Positions 42,669 to 51,346 of a DNA stretch of 64,000 bases are shown in pieces. Below the pieces are notes generated by a model. It saw only the letters and a list, made by a program, of their open reading frames with translations, made no database searches and was not told the origin of the DNA. The number at the start of each line of letters is the position of its first letter. Positions within the stretch are counted from its first letter, which is position 1. A program made the translations under genes and the position numbers. Source of the stretch: JANQIO01 sp965601975 (GTDB taxonomy: Bacteria; Pseudomonadota; Gammaproteobacteria; Pseudomonadales; Halieaceae); the NCBI GenBank assembly GCA_965601975.1, contig OZ271856.1, positions 1,178,001 through 1,242,000 of the forward strand. Reading direction: 5' to 3'.

Positions 42669-44084
42669 CTACTCGAAGGCGCGGTGGAACGTCAGTCCCA
42701 CCTCGGTGCGGTCGTAGGTGTAAAGTTCTACTGTGGAGTCGACATCCGTGTAGCCCACTCGGCTGATCATGCGCCAACCCTGTGCCGGCCAGTCGAAGAC
42801 ATGCAGCGAGAGCGCTGCATTCCACTGGTCGTCATCGCGCTGTTCGCCGAAGAACTGGCCGTTGAAATCCGTATTCTTGGCACCGGCGCTGAGGCTCATC
42901 AGCATGCCGGGCGCCACCAGGCGGCTGCCCGACACTGTCAGCGCCCAGCGGTCGTTGTCCCAGGGTGACTCGCTGTCACGGGTGCTGTCGGTGCCCACCA
43001 TGGCCATGGCGGAAATCACGCTGCCGGTCGCCGGGTCCAGGTAGTGCTCGAAGCCGGCGCGAGCGTTGTAGATATTGGCGTCCCGGAACTCCAGCTCGTT
43101 GGTGAAGCGATAGGCCGCCGCGGTCAGTCCACCCAGCAGCTTCCAGTCGTCGCTCAGCGAATGGCTGATGGCCACGTCGGAGGTGTAGCGGTCGAGGTTG
43201 CCGTCGCCGTCCAGCCAGTTCAACGCCACGCCCAGGCTGGGCATGATCTTGGTGTCTCCATAGTTCCACTCAAGGGCCGCGTTCGCGTTCACATCCGTCG
43301 AGTTGACGAAGCTGGCGTCCGGGTAATTGCGTTGGCCCACGGAGCCGGTGAGGATCAGCTTCAGGTCCGGCGCCAGCGGGTGGCTGTAATAGTCCCCCAG
43401 GGTGGCGTGGTAGAACGGCGAATCGCTCTCGACGTTGTTGCCGTCCAGGATGAAGCCCAGGAACTGCTCCACGTCGGTGGAGGCGTTGGCGTTGCTGTCC
43501 CAGCCGAAGCCTGCCGCGAAGTGGGGCAGGTGAATGGGCTTGTAGGCCGCTGCGACCCGGTCGATGGCGCGCAGGTAGCTGGTGATGGCCTGCTGCACAT
43601 TGTCCGGCGGGTTCTGGCCCTGCAGGTAGTCGAAGTGGTAGCGGGCGGTCTCGTTGTCGCCGATGTTGAAATAGGCCCGCGCCAGCTCCAGGCGGGCGCC
43701 GGCGAAGGAGGGCTTCTCGGCCAGCACGCGTTCCAGCGCGAAGATCGCCAGGTCGGAGCGGCCTGCGTCCAGGGCCGCGGTGCCGTACAGGTAGTCGAAA
43801 TCCGGGTTGCCGGCGAGCTGCAGCTCGTGGGGAGCGAGCAGCTCGAAGGCTTCCTGCATGCGATTGCTCAGCAGCAGCTGCTTGCCGGTATCGAGAAGTT
43901 CCTGGATTTCCGGGTTCGTGAGCTCCGTGGGCTCCTGGGCTGAAGCAGGGGCCGGGACGAGATGAAACAGCAGGATGCAGGAGGCCAAAACCGCCGCAGC
44001 AATGTTGCGGCTATGCCCCGCCGGATTGCGGCAATACCTGGCTGGTCGAACCTTCCCTGTTCTGTCCGGTTCCCGATCGATCAT
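42669..44084 (-). CDS. Slam-like (DUF560/type XI) outer-membrane translocator with TPR domain
   Basis: 471 residues from ATG 44084; the frame is open to a GTG at 44156, but that would place 24 polar residues before the signal. A signal peptide ends PAPASA. Residues about 55-190 are TPR-like (AIFALERVLAEKPSFAGARLELARAYFNIGD). From about 195 onwards come beta strands of an outer-membrane barrel, beginning HFAAGFGWDSNANAST, typical of the DUF560 family, and ending in phenylalanine-glutamate. Slam proteins move lipoproteins or soluble proteins with TbpB-like barrels to the surface. It is the first gene of the operon with FecR-domain protein 2 and the RTX protein. Confidence 0.78.
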   Translation of the reverse strand: MIDREPDRTGKVRPARYCRNPAGHSRNIAAAVLASCILLFHLVPAPASAQEPTELTNPEIQELLDTGKQLLLSNRMQEAFELLAPHELQLAGNPDFDYLYGTAALDAGRSDLAIFALERVLAEKPSFAGARLELARAYFNIGDNETARYHFDYLQGQNPPDNVQQAITSYLRAIDRVAAAYKPIHLPHFAAGFGWDSNANASTDVEQFLGFILDGNNVESDSPFYHATLGDYYSHPLAPDLKLILTGSVGQRNYPDASFVNSTDVNANAALEWNYGDTKIMPSLGVALNWLDGDGNLDRYTSDVAISHSLSDDWKLLGGLTAAAYRFTNELEFRDANIYNARAGFEHYLDPATGSVISAMAMVGTDSTRDSESPWDNDRWALTVSGSRLVAPGMLMSLSAGAKNTDFNGQFFGEQRDDDQWNAALSLHVFDWPAQGWRMISRVGYTDVDSTVELYTYDRTEVGLTFHRAFE

Positions 44085-44235
44085 GCAAGCACCGTCCCCG
44101 TTAGCGGTGGCAGACGATTTGTTCGCCCTTAGCGCAGTATAGGTGCCTTGGGGCACCGTTCAAGCCAACTAACGTAAGGGGGTACTAACCTTTTGTATTA
44201 GTACCCTCAACGGGGGTTTATAACGATTCGCCCAA

Positions 44236-44303
44236 CTGGTCGCCTGGACGGATTTGCTGGCGCAGGTCGCCCGGACGGGGTCGCCTGGAAGGGGTCGCCT
44301 AGA
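44236..44303. repeat. four short direct repeats at the 3' end of ychF
   Basis: GGTCGCCTGGACGG and near copies (GGTCGCCCGGACGG, GGTCGCCTGGAAGG, GGTCGCCTAGACG) occur four times. The last includes the stop codon of ychF, so the array looks like slippage copies of the gene's end. Confidence 0.6.
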
Positions 44304-45393
44304 CGTTGAAGCGAAAGTGGATGACGTCGCCGTCGTGGACCACGTAGTCCTTGCCTTCCAGGCGCCAGCGGCCGGCGTCCTTGGCGCCCGCTTCACCGCG
44401 GTGGGAGACGAAGTCGTCGTAGCCGACGACTTCCGCGCGGATAAAGCCCTTCTGGAAGTCGGTATGGATCACGCCTGCAGCCTCCGGGGCGGTGGCGCCG
44501 ACCTTGACCGTCCAGGCCCGGACTTCCTTGGGGCCGGCGGTGAAGTAGGTGTGCAGGCCCAGCAGCTTGTAGCCGGCCCGGATCACGCGGTCGAGACCGG
44601 CTTCCGCGAGCCCCAGTTCGGCCAGGAATTCTGCGCGCTCATCGTCCTCGAGCTCGGCGATCTCGGATTCCAGCTTGTTGCAGATGATCACCATGATGGC
44701 GTTCTCCGCCTCGGCGATCGCCTCCAGCTGCTCGGTCCAGTCATTCCCCTCCAGGCCGTCTTCATCGACGTTGGCGATGTACATGGTGGGCTTGGTGGTC
44801 AGCAGGTGCAGCCCCCGCACCAGGGCCCACTCGTTCTCGCTGAGTTCCAGCGCGCGCACGGGCTTCGCCTCGTTGAGATGGGGGATCAGCTTGTCTTCGA
44901 GCAGGGCCTTCAGCGCGACCGCATCCTTGTCACCGCTCTTGGCGGTGCGCACCACGCGCTGGAGCTGCTTTTCACAGCTTTCCAGGTCCGCCAGCGCCAG
45001 CTCGGTATTGATCACTTCCACGTCTTCGGCGGGATGGACCCGGTTGGCGACGTGAATGACGTTGTCGTCTTCGAAGCAGCGCACCACGTGGGCAATGGCG
45101 TCGGTTTCGCGGATGTTGGCCAGGAACTGGTTGCCGAGACCTTCGCCCTTGGAAGCACCGGCGACCAGCCCGGCAATGTCGACAAACTCCATGGTGGTGG
45201 GGATTTCCCGCTCGGGTTTGACGATGGCGGCGATCTCGTCCTGGCGCGGATCGGGCACGGGCACCACGCCGGCATTGGGCTCAATGGTGCAGAACGGGAA
45301 GTTCTCGGCATCGATGCCCGCCTTGGTGAGGGCGTTGAACAGGGTGGACTTGCCCACATTCGGCAGCCCGACGATTCCGCATTTAAATCCCAT
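44299..45393 (-). CDS. ychF: redox-regulated ATPase YchF (Obg-related)
   Basis: 364 residues, the family length. The ATG 45393 start gives MGFKCGIVGLPNVGKST. The frame is open upstream but overlaps pth. G1 is GLPNVGKST, G3 DIAGLV, and the G4 motif reads NKLE rather than NKxD, the known reason that YchF prefers ATP to GTP. A TGS domain closes the protein. It associates with ribosomes. The start overlaps the end of pth by 11 bases, so they are coupled, as is common in gammaproteobacteria. Confidence 0.95.
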   Translation of the reverse strand: MGFKCGIVGLPNVGKSTLFNALTKAGIDAENFPFCTIEPNAGVVPVPDPRQDEIAAIVKPEREIPTTMEFVDIAGLVAGASKGEGLGNQFLANIRETDAIAHVVRCFEDDNVIHVANRVHPAEDVEVINTELALADLESCEKQLQRVVRTAKSGDKDAVALKALLEDKLIPHLNEAKPVRALELSENEWALVRGLHLLTTKPTMYIANVDEDGLEGNDWTEQLEAIAEAENAIMVIICNKLESEIAELEDDERAEFLAELGLAEAGLDRVIRAGYKLLGLHTYFTAGPKEVRAWTVKVGATAPEAAGVIHTDFQKGFIRAEVVGYDDFVSHRGEAGAKDAGRWRLEGKDYVVHDGDVIHFRFNV

Positions 45394-45988
45394 CTTGCTT
45401 CGCTTCCATTGGTTTGGTGGCGGTATGCAGCTGCTGCACGGCCTGGGTCCAGTCCCCCGCCGCCAGCAGCGGCAGTGCGCGCACCGCTTCGTCGATACTG
45501 TCGGCGATGCGCTGGCGATCCTGTGCCGAGGGACGCGACAGCACGTAGTTGCTGACGTCCCGGGCGTTGCCAGGGTGGCCGATACCGAGGCGCAGGCGCA
45601 GGTAGCTGTCGCCGATGGCCTTGCTGATATCGCGCAAGCCGTTGTGGCCGCCGTGACCGCCACTGTCCTTGAGCCGGGCTGTGCCGGGCTCGAAATCCAG
45701 CTCGTCGTGGGCGACCAGGATCTCACCGGGCTCAATCTTGTAGAAGTTCGCCAGTGCCGCCACCGCCTGGCCGCTACGGTTCATGTAGGTGGTGGGGATC
45801 AGGACCCTGACATCCATGCCGGGCGTTTGCAGGCGCCCTGCCAGGCCAAAGAACTTGGCTTCTGCGGACAGCGTCAAACCGTGGCAGCGAGCGAGTTCGC
45901 TGACAAAGTCGGCGCCGGCATTGTGCCGGGTGCCCTGGTATTTTTCGCCGGGGTTACCCAGGCCGACGACAAGCTTCAATCGCGCCAT
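45383..45988 (-). CDS. pth: peptidyl-tRNA hydrolase
   Basis: 201 residues from ATG 45988; an upstream GTG (46030) would add 14 residues not typical of the family. Conserved residues are visible: the catalytic histidine in GTRHNAGADFV, NRSGQAV, AHDELDFEPG and GGHGGHNGLRDI. It releases peptides from stalled peptidyl-tRNA in the cytoplasm. It lies between rplY and ychF. Confidence 0.95.
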   Translation of the reverse strand: MARLKLVVGLGNPGEKYQGTRHNAGADFVSELARCHGLTLSAEAKFFGLAGRLQTPGMDVRVLIPTTYMNRSGQAVAALANFYKIEPGEILVAHDELDFEPGTARLKDSGGHGGHNGLRDISKAIGDSYLRLRLGIGHPGNARDVSNYVLSRPSAQDRQRIADSIDEAVRALPLLAAGDWTQAVQQLHTATKPMEAKQDGI

Positions 45989-46080
45989 TACCAGCTGAGC
46001 CGCCAGGTGAGCTGCCAAGTGAGTTGCCACATGGATAGAGGCCCTGTAGAGACGCGCCGCCGAAGCGGCGCGGCGCGAGT

Positions 46081-46788
46081 TTAGCCCTCGCTCTCGTCCT
46101 CGGATCCGCCCTCGTCGGCACCCGCCTCAGGGGCGTCACCGGCCGGGGCCTCCTCGGACTCTGCCTCGGCAGCAGCCTCGAGCTCTTCTTCCTCGTCGGC
46201 ACCGCCGCGGGGTGCGAGCACGCTGGCGATGGCCAGGTCGTACTCTTCACCGTGGCTCAGTGCCACGGACTCAACGCCCTTGGGCAGGGTGACGTCAGAA
46301 ATGTGGAGGATGTCGCCAACCTTGGCGTCTTCCATGTCGACTTCCAGGTACTCCGGCATGTCGCCCGGCAGACACAGGACTTCGATGTCGGTAGCGGAGT
46401 GCTGGATCATGCCGCCTTCCATCTTGACGCCGTGGCAGGTTTCCTCGTTGAGGAAGTGCAGGGGTACATTGACCTTGATCTTCACGTCATCGCTGACCCG
46501 CAGGAAGTCCGCGTGCATGACGCGATCCTTGGCGGGGTGGCGCTGCAGGTCCTTGAGGATGGCTTTCTGCTTCTTGCCACCGACATGCAGGGTCAGTACG
46601 TGGGAGTAAAACGCCTCGTTTTCCAGCGCGTGTTCCAGGTCCTTGCGGATCAGGGACAGGGGCTGGGGCGCCTTGTCACCGCCGTAGAGAATGGCGGGTA
46701 TCTGGTCGGCCAGGCGACGCAGGCGGCGGCTCGCACCTTTCCCCATGTCTTCCCGGAGCTCAGCAGTCAGTTCAAATGCGTCAGACAT
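46081..46788 (-). CDS. rplY: 50S ribosomal protein L25 (Ctc form)
   Basis: 235 residues. The ATG 46788 start is preceded by AGAGG; an in-frame GTG three codons earlier lacks spacing. It is the long form with an N-terminal L25 domain that binds 5S rRNA, a C-terminal TL5/Ctc domain (about 100-190) and a very acidic Glu/Ala tail of about 45 residues. It lies between prs and pth, the usual order. Confidence 0.95.
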   Translation of the reverse strand: MSDAFELTAELREDMGKGASRRLRRLADQIPAILYGGDKAPQPLSLIRKDLEHALENEAFYSHVLTLHVGGKKQKAILKDLQRHPAKDRVMHADFLRVSDDVKIKVNVPLHFLNEETCHGVKMEGGMIQHSATDIEVLCLPGDMPEYLEVDMEDAKVGDILHISDVTLPKGVESVALSHGEEYDLAIASVLAPRGGADEEEELEAAAEAESEEAPAGDAPEAGADEGGSEDESEG

Positions 46789-46866
46789 TGTCTGCACCTC
46801 TTTGAGTCTACGCTGGATGGCCTGCGACCGGCGTCACCAGCGGGTTGGTAAAAACGCTGTAAAGCC

Positions 46867-47814
46867 TCAGCTGAACAGCGCGGAAATACTTTCTTCGTTG
46901 CTGACCCGGCGCATGGCTTCCGCCAGCAGGTCGGCAATCGTCAATTGGCGGATGCGTGTACAGGCATTCGCCGCCCCGTTAAGGGGAATCGTGTCGGTCA
47001 CCACCAGCTCGTCGAGCTGGGAGTTGTTGACGTTGTCGATGGCGTTGCCCGACAGCACCGGGTGCGTACAGTAGGCGATAACCTGGGACGCCCCGTTGTC
47101 CTTGAGGGCATCCGCCGCCTTGCACAGGGTGCCGGCGGTATCCACCATGTCATCGACCAGCAGGCAGGTGCGTCCGTCCACGTCGCCGATGATATTCATC
47201 ACCTGCGCCTCATTGGCCTGGGGCCGCCGCTTGTCGATGATCGCCAGGTCAACTTCGTTGAGCTGCTTCGCGACCGCCCGGGCCCGCACCACGCCGCCGA
47301 TGTCCGGCGACACCACCATCAAATTGTCATACCCGCAGCGCACAATGTCGTCATTGAGCACCGGCGACCCGTAGATATTGTCCACGGGGCAGGCAAAAAA
47401 GCCCTGGATCTGCTCGGCGTGCAGGTCCACCGTGAGGACCCGGTCCACACCGACGCCGACCATCATGTCGGCCACCACCTTGGCGCTGATCGGTACCCTG
47501 ACCGATCGCACCCTGCGGTCCTGGCGCGAGTACCCGAAGTAGGGCACCACCGCCGTCACGCGCGTCGCCGAGGCGCGCTTCAGCGCGTCGATCATGACAA
47601 TCAACTCCATGAGGTTGTCATTGGTTGGCGCGCAGGTGGACTGCAGTACGAAGACGTCCTTGCCGCGGACGTTTTCATTGATTTCTACCGCGACTTCCCC
47701 GTCGCTGAACTTGCCGACGTCGGCGTTGCCGAGGGGGATATGCAGCTTTTTGGTGACCTTGTGGGCAAGCTCCGGGTTGGCATTGCCGGTGAACACCATC
47801 ATTTTTGCGGTCAC
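46867..47814 (-). CDS. prs: ribose-phosphate pyrophosphokinase
   Basis: 315 residues. The GTG start is preceded by AAGGAAG. It makes PRPP from ribose 5-phosphate and ATP for nucleotide, His and Trp synthesis. Visible motifs are FSDGEVAVEI, the flexible-loop YSRQDRR, DLHAEQIQGFF and the PRPP loop LVDDMVDTAGTL. It lies directly downstream of tRNA-Gln. Confidence 0.97.
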   Translation of the reverse strand: MTAKMMVFTGNANPELAHKVTKKLHIPLGNADVGKFSDGEVAVEINENVRGKDVFVLQSTCAPTNDNLMELIVMIDALKRASATRVTAVVPYFGYSRQDRRVRSVRVPISAKVVADMMVGVGVDRVLTVDLHAEQIQGFFACPVDNIYGSPVLNDDIVRCGYDNLMVVSPDIGGVVRARAVAKQLNEVDLAIIDKRRPQANEAQVMNIIGDVDGRTCLLVDDMVDTAGTLCKAADALKDNGASQVIAYCTHPVLSGNAIDNVNNSQLDELVVTDTIPLNGAANACTRIRQLTIADLLAEAMRRVSNEESISALFS

Positions 47815-47872
47815 GGTTACTTCCTTTGGCCAGGCTGTCTGTCGCGCCCGGGCCCGGGCCCAGGCTTAAAAA

Positions 47873-47947
47873 TGGCTGGGGTGGTAGGATTCGAACCTAC
47901 GAATGCCGGGATCAAAACCCGGTGCCTTGCCACTTGGCGACACCCCA
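47873..47947 (-). tRNA. tRNA-Gln (TTG)
   Basis: 75 bases with encoded CCA; 5' TGGGGTGTCGCCAAGTGGCA. The anticodon stem CCGGG/CCCGG encloses TTTTGAT with anticodon TTG, and the T arm GTAGG TTCGAAT CCTAC is clear. Its position between ispE and prs is the conserved gammaproteobacterial location. Confidence 0.95.
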
Positions 47948-47978
47948 GTAATCTGTCTGTCAGCTTTCGCCTTATTCG

Positions 47979-48845
47979 TTACCGCTGTCTTCGGGGCTGT
48001 CTTTCCAGGGCCTCGAACACCGGTGACTTGTTGACGCCCCCCGCAACGAAGCTGCTCCAGGTCTCGGGAAGTCGACGCTGAACGGCCTGGGCCTCCGCCT
48101 CGGAATCAAACGACAGAAACACACAGGCACCGGTGCCTGTGAGTCGCGGTTGACCAAAATTTTCCAGCCAAATCAACGTCTTATCAACGTCCGGGTAGAG
48201 TAGGCGAACCACGTTTTCGCAGTCGTTTTGCCCACCCCCCGCAAAAAAGGCCGCTATTGTGATGGGAGAGGTGTTACGTGTCAATTCCCGCCGGGAAAAA
48301 ACTTCCCCGGTGTTCACATGGCAGTCTGGCGCTACCACGAGGTAGTGGCGGCGCGGCAATTCCACGGGCGTCAGCTGCTCTCCGATGCCCTCTGCCCAGG
48401 CGCTGTGGCCGCCGATGAACACCGGCACATCGGCGCCCAGTTCCAGGCCGATCCCGGCCAGTGTTTCGCCCGGCAGCGCCAGCTCCCAGAGTCGGTCCAG
48501 CGCCAGCAGGACGGTCGCCGCATTCGAGCTGCCGCCGCCCAGCCCGCCGCCAGCGGGAAGGCGCTTGTCGATGACGATGTGGGCGCCCCGCTCGCAGCCG
48601 CTATGCTCCCGCAGGCGCAGCGCGGCCCGGTAGGCGAGGTTGTCCTCGGCGGGCAGGTCGAGTCCCGGGCAATCCAGGGTCAGCGCCCTGGAATCGTTGG
48701 CGGTGACCCGGATGTAGTCCCCGTAATCCAGCAGCTGGAACAGGGTCTGCAATTCGTGATACCCGTCTTCGCGGCGGCCCGTCACGTGCAGGAACAAGTT
48801 GAGCTTGGCCGGGGAGAGCAGCTCCAGCTCGGTCACAACACCCAT
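47979..48845 (-). CDS. ispE: 4-diphosphocytidyl-2-C-methyl-D-erythritol kinase
   Basis: 288 residues of the GHMP kinase fold. SPAKLNLFLHVTGRREDGYHEL is the conserved N-terminus (the catalytic region near the lysine), and PAGGGLGGGSSNAA is the ATP glycine loop. It phosphorylates CDP-methylerythritol in the MEP isoprenoid pathway. The start overlaps the end of lolB by 13 bases. Confidence 0.96.
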   Translation of the reverse strand: MGVVTELELLSPAKLNLFLHVTGRREDGYHELQTLFQLLDYGDYIRVTANDSRALTLDCPGLDLPAEDNLAYRAALRLREHSGCERGAHIVIDKRLPAGGGLGGGSSNAATVLLALDRLWELALPGETLAGIGLELGADVPVFIGGHSAWAEGIGEQLTPVELPRRHYLVVAPDCHVNTGEVFSRRELTRNTSPITIAAFFAGGGQNDCENVVRLLYPDVDKTLIWLENFGQPRLTGTGACVFLSFDSEAEAQAVQRRLPETWSSFVAGGVNKSPVFEALERQPRRQR

Positions 48846-49414
48846 TCCTTGAGCAGGATCTTCCCCGACACCTCCGCCCGGGAAAACCGGATGCGGCGGG
48901 GCAGCGCCCGGCCGTTCACATCCTGGTACTCGGTATATTCCAGATCCCAGCCGGCCTGGCTCAGCTGTGACAGTCGGCCGTCGCTGAGCTCGCGCTGCGC
49001 CACCGGTATATCGGGTGCGGGCAGCCCGCGCAGCCAGAAAGGCAGGTAGGCCAACGGCAGGCTCCAGCCAAACTCCGTCGCCAGCGGGTCGTCGTAGGGG
49101 TCCAGGGGCTGGCGTTCGCCGTTGCGCAACAGCGCCAGCTGGCCGTCACGCCGCGTCAGAGTCGCTTCCTTTATACCCACCGGTCCCGCCAGGGTCATTT
49201 CCAGGTCGTCGCCCCGCTGTCGCCATTTCAGTGATGCACTGTCGGCGCTGGTGGCGGTCTTGATGGCGACGCGGCCGCTGAAACTCCAGTGCTCCAGCGC
49301 CATCAGCTGGCTGCGATGGTCCTCGAAAGTGGTGGCACCCGGCGGCAGTGGGGGCGGCGTGGCGCAGGCCCCGAGCAGCAGTACCAGGGCGACAACAGGT
49401 AGGGAGCGAGCCAT
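48833..49414 (-). CDS. lolB: outer-membrane lipoprotein insertion protein LolB
   Basis: 193 residues from ATG 49414. A GTG six codons upstream (49432) overlaps the stop of the TPR gene and is possible. The lipoprotein signal ends VLLLGAC. Family features include HWSFSGRVAIKT, SASLKWRQRGDDLEMTLAGP and FWLRGLP. It receives lipoproteins from LolA and inserts them in the outer membrane. It forms an operon with ispE downstream. Confidence 0.92.
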   Translation of the reverse strand: MARSLPVVALVLLLGACATPPPLPPGATTFEDHRSQLMALEHWSFSGRVAIKTATSADSASLKWRQRGDDLEMTLAGPVGIKEATLTRRDGQLALLRNGERQPLDPYDDPLATEFGWSLPLAYLPFWLRGLPAPDIPVAQRELSDGRLSQLSQAGWDLEYTEYQDVNGRALPRRIRFSRAEVSGKILLKEWVL

Positions 49415-49431
49415 CTCGGTGTAGCGGGGCA

Positions 49432-51213
49432 CTAACGGTCGGCGGCGAGGTCGGCACCCAGGCGCTGGATCGTCTCAAGCAAGATCGCGTGCTCCGGGCT
49501 TTCCGCGAGCGCCCGGTCCCAGATGGCCACGGCGCCTTCGTCGTCGCCCATGACCCAGAGCACCTCGCCCAGGTGCGCGGCCACTTCTGGATCGGGGAAG
49601 GCACGATAGGCGCGCTGCAGATAGTTGAGCGCGGTTTCGTACTCTCCCAGCCGGTACTTGACCCAGCCCATGCTGTCGAGAATTGCGGGTTCATTGGGCG
49701 AAATCGCCAATGCCCGCGCAATCAGATCTTCCGCCTCGGCGTAGCGATCGGTGCGGTTGGCCAGCATGTAGCCCAGGGCGTTCAGCGCCGTGGAATTGTC
49801 GGGCTCGGCGTCGAGAATCCGGCGCAGGTCCTCCTCCGCCAGGGTCAGGTTGCCCAGCCGTTCCGACAGGATGGAGCGCGAGTAGCGCAGGGAAATACTC
49901 TCGGGGAACTGGTCCAGCGCGCGATCGATGACCGCGGACGCCTCGGGCAGGTGGCGGCCCGCCATGAGCTTCTCCACCTCCAGGGCAAACAGCTGTTCCT
50001 CGATCTGCGGGTAGCGCGCTCGCAGGGTGTCGAAATAGGCGCCCAGCTCGGCGCTTTGCCCGGCGTTGAGCATGAGCTGTGCGAGCCGGTTCATCGCGGT
50101 GCCGAAGTCGCGGCCTGGCTGCACCTGCATGTAGTGGACCATGGCGTCCTCGATCCGGCCCTGCTCCTCCGCGGTCTTGCCCAGGTAGTAGTGGGCCTCG
50201 TCGGTCCGCGCATTCAGTGAGAGCAGGCGCTCGAGGTTTTCCCGTGCGGCCTCGAGGTCGTTCATTTCACGCTGTATCAGCGCCATGGAAAACAGCAGGT
50301 CGGGATCTTCCGGTGCGCCGTCCAGCAGGATCTGGAACTGCCGCTCGGCCTCGCCCATATCGGACTGGGTCAGCAGGCGGGCGTATTGCAGGCGCAGGCG
50401 GCTGTTGTCGGGGTCGGCTTCCAGCGCGTCAATGACCCGGTCGAAGGTCCCGCGCCGCTGGCCCATGTCCAGGCGCAGCTTCGCGTCCATGATCACGGCC
50501 TGGCTCTGGAACGGGTCGTTGTCGAATATGGGCTGCAGCTCGGCCAGTGCTTCCTCGCGCCGGCCCAGGGCTTCGAGCATCAGCACCTCGCTGAGCCTGA
50601 GCTGGGTATTGTCCGGGAATTCGGCCAGGATCGTCCGCACCTGGGTCAGCAGGTCCAGCTGCTGCGACTCCTCCAGGGCGGAGTAGCCGCGCAGCAGCGA
50701 GGTGAAGTTGGCGAGGCCCCCGGCCCGGATAATGGCTTCCATATGGACCAGGGCTTCCGCCGGGCGGCCGTTGCGCGCCAGCAAGTTGGCCAGGGTCAGG
50801 CGCGCCTCGAGATCCTCGGGCTCGAGCGCGACCCACAGTTCGCTGGCCCGGATGGCCTCGGGCTCGCGGCGCATGAACTGGGCGAGACGGGCGGCATGGG
50901 CCGCCACACCCGCATCCTGCAGCCGCTCCGCTTCCGCCATGTAGTTGTCCAGCGCCATATCGTACTGGCGGCGGCGCAGGGCGAATTCCGCCACCAGCAG
51001 CGGGTACAGGCTGTCATCCGGGAAGGGCCGTTCCTCGGGCTTTGCCGCCGTATCGTCCGCGGGCTCGGCCTGGACCTCAGCCGGCTCCGGCGGGGCGCCG
51101 CCAACCGTCGGGCCGGCAGTGGTGCCGCAGCCTGCCAGGAACGTGCCGCAGCCGAGGAGGAAGAGGAACTGGCGCAGGGAGTGGCGCAGGAAATCAGGTA
51201 CTGGATACCGCAT
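49432..51213 (-). CDS. tetratricopeptide-repeat lipoprotein
   Basis: 593 residues. The lipobox is LAGC at about residue 28, followed by an acidic Pro/Ala linker. From about 70 to the end there are some twelve TPR-like helical hairpins (for example YLGKTAEEQGRIEDAMVHYMQ and LGYMLANRTDRYAEAEDLI). It is a large envelope TPR protein, commonly found next to lolB in this order. No enzymatic motif is seen; it probably acts in protein complex assembly. It is divergent from hemA. Confidence 0.85.
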   Translation of the reverse strand: MRYPVPDFLRHSLRQFLFLLGCGTFLAGCGTTAGPTVGGAPPEPAEVQAEPADDTAAKPEERPFPDDSLYPLLVAEFALRRRQYDMALDNYMAEAERLQDAGVAAHAARLAQFMRREPEAIRASELWVALEPEDLEARLTLANLLARNGRPAEALVHMEAIIRAGGLANFTSLLRGYSALEESQQLDLLTQVRTILAEFPDNTQLRLSEVLMLEALGRREEALAELQPIFDNDPFQSQAVIMDAKLRLDMGQRRGTFDRVIDALEADPDNSRLRLQYARLLTQSDMGEAERQFQILLDGAPEDPDLLFSMALIQREMNDLEAARENLERLLSLNARTDEAHYYLGKTAEEQGRIEDAMVHYMQVQPGRDFGTAMNRLAQLMLNAGQSAELGAYFDTLRARYPQIEEQLFALEVEKLMAGRHLPEASAVIDRALDQFPESISLRYSRSILSERLGNLTLAEEDLRRILDAEPDNSTALNALGYMLANRTDRYAEAEDLIARALAISPNEPAILDSMGWVKYRLGEYETALNYLQRAYRAFPDPEVAAHLGEVLWVMGDDEGAVAIWDRALAESPEHAILLETIQRLGADLAADR

Positions 51214-51346
51214 CGGTCAATGATGACACAGCTGGCAACCCGTGCCCACTTCGCCGGATTGCTGCATTGTGGCTTTCAAGCCTGCTAAAATCCCCGCCCT
51301 TCCCGGCTGGCAGGTTCTGGCTGGATTCTGTAAGTTGACATCAGCT

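Noticed and set aside
44157..44298. Additional small gene between the Slam-like gene and ychF
   Set aside because: The only frame is built on the short direct repeats and lacks a start site.
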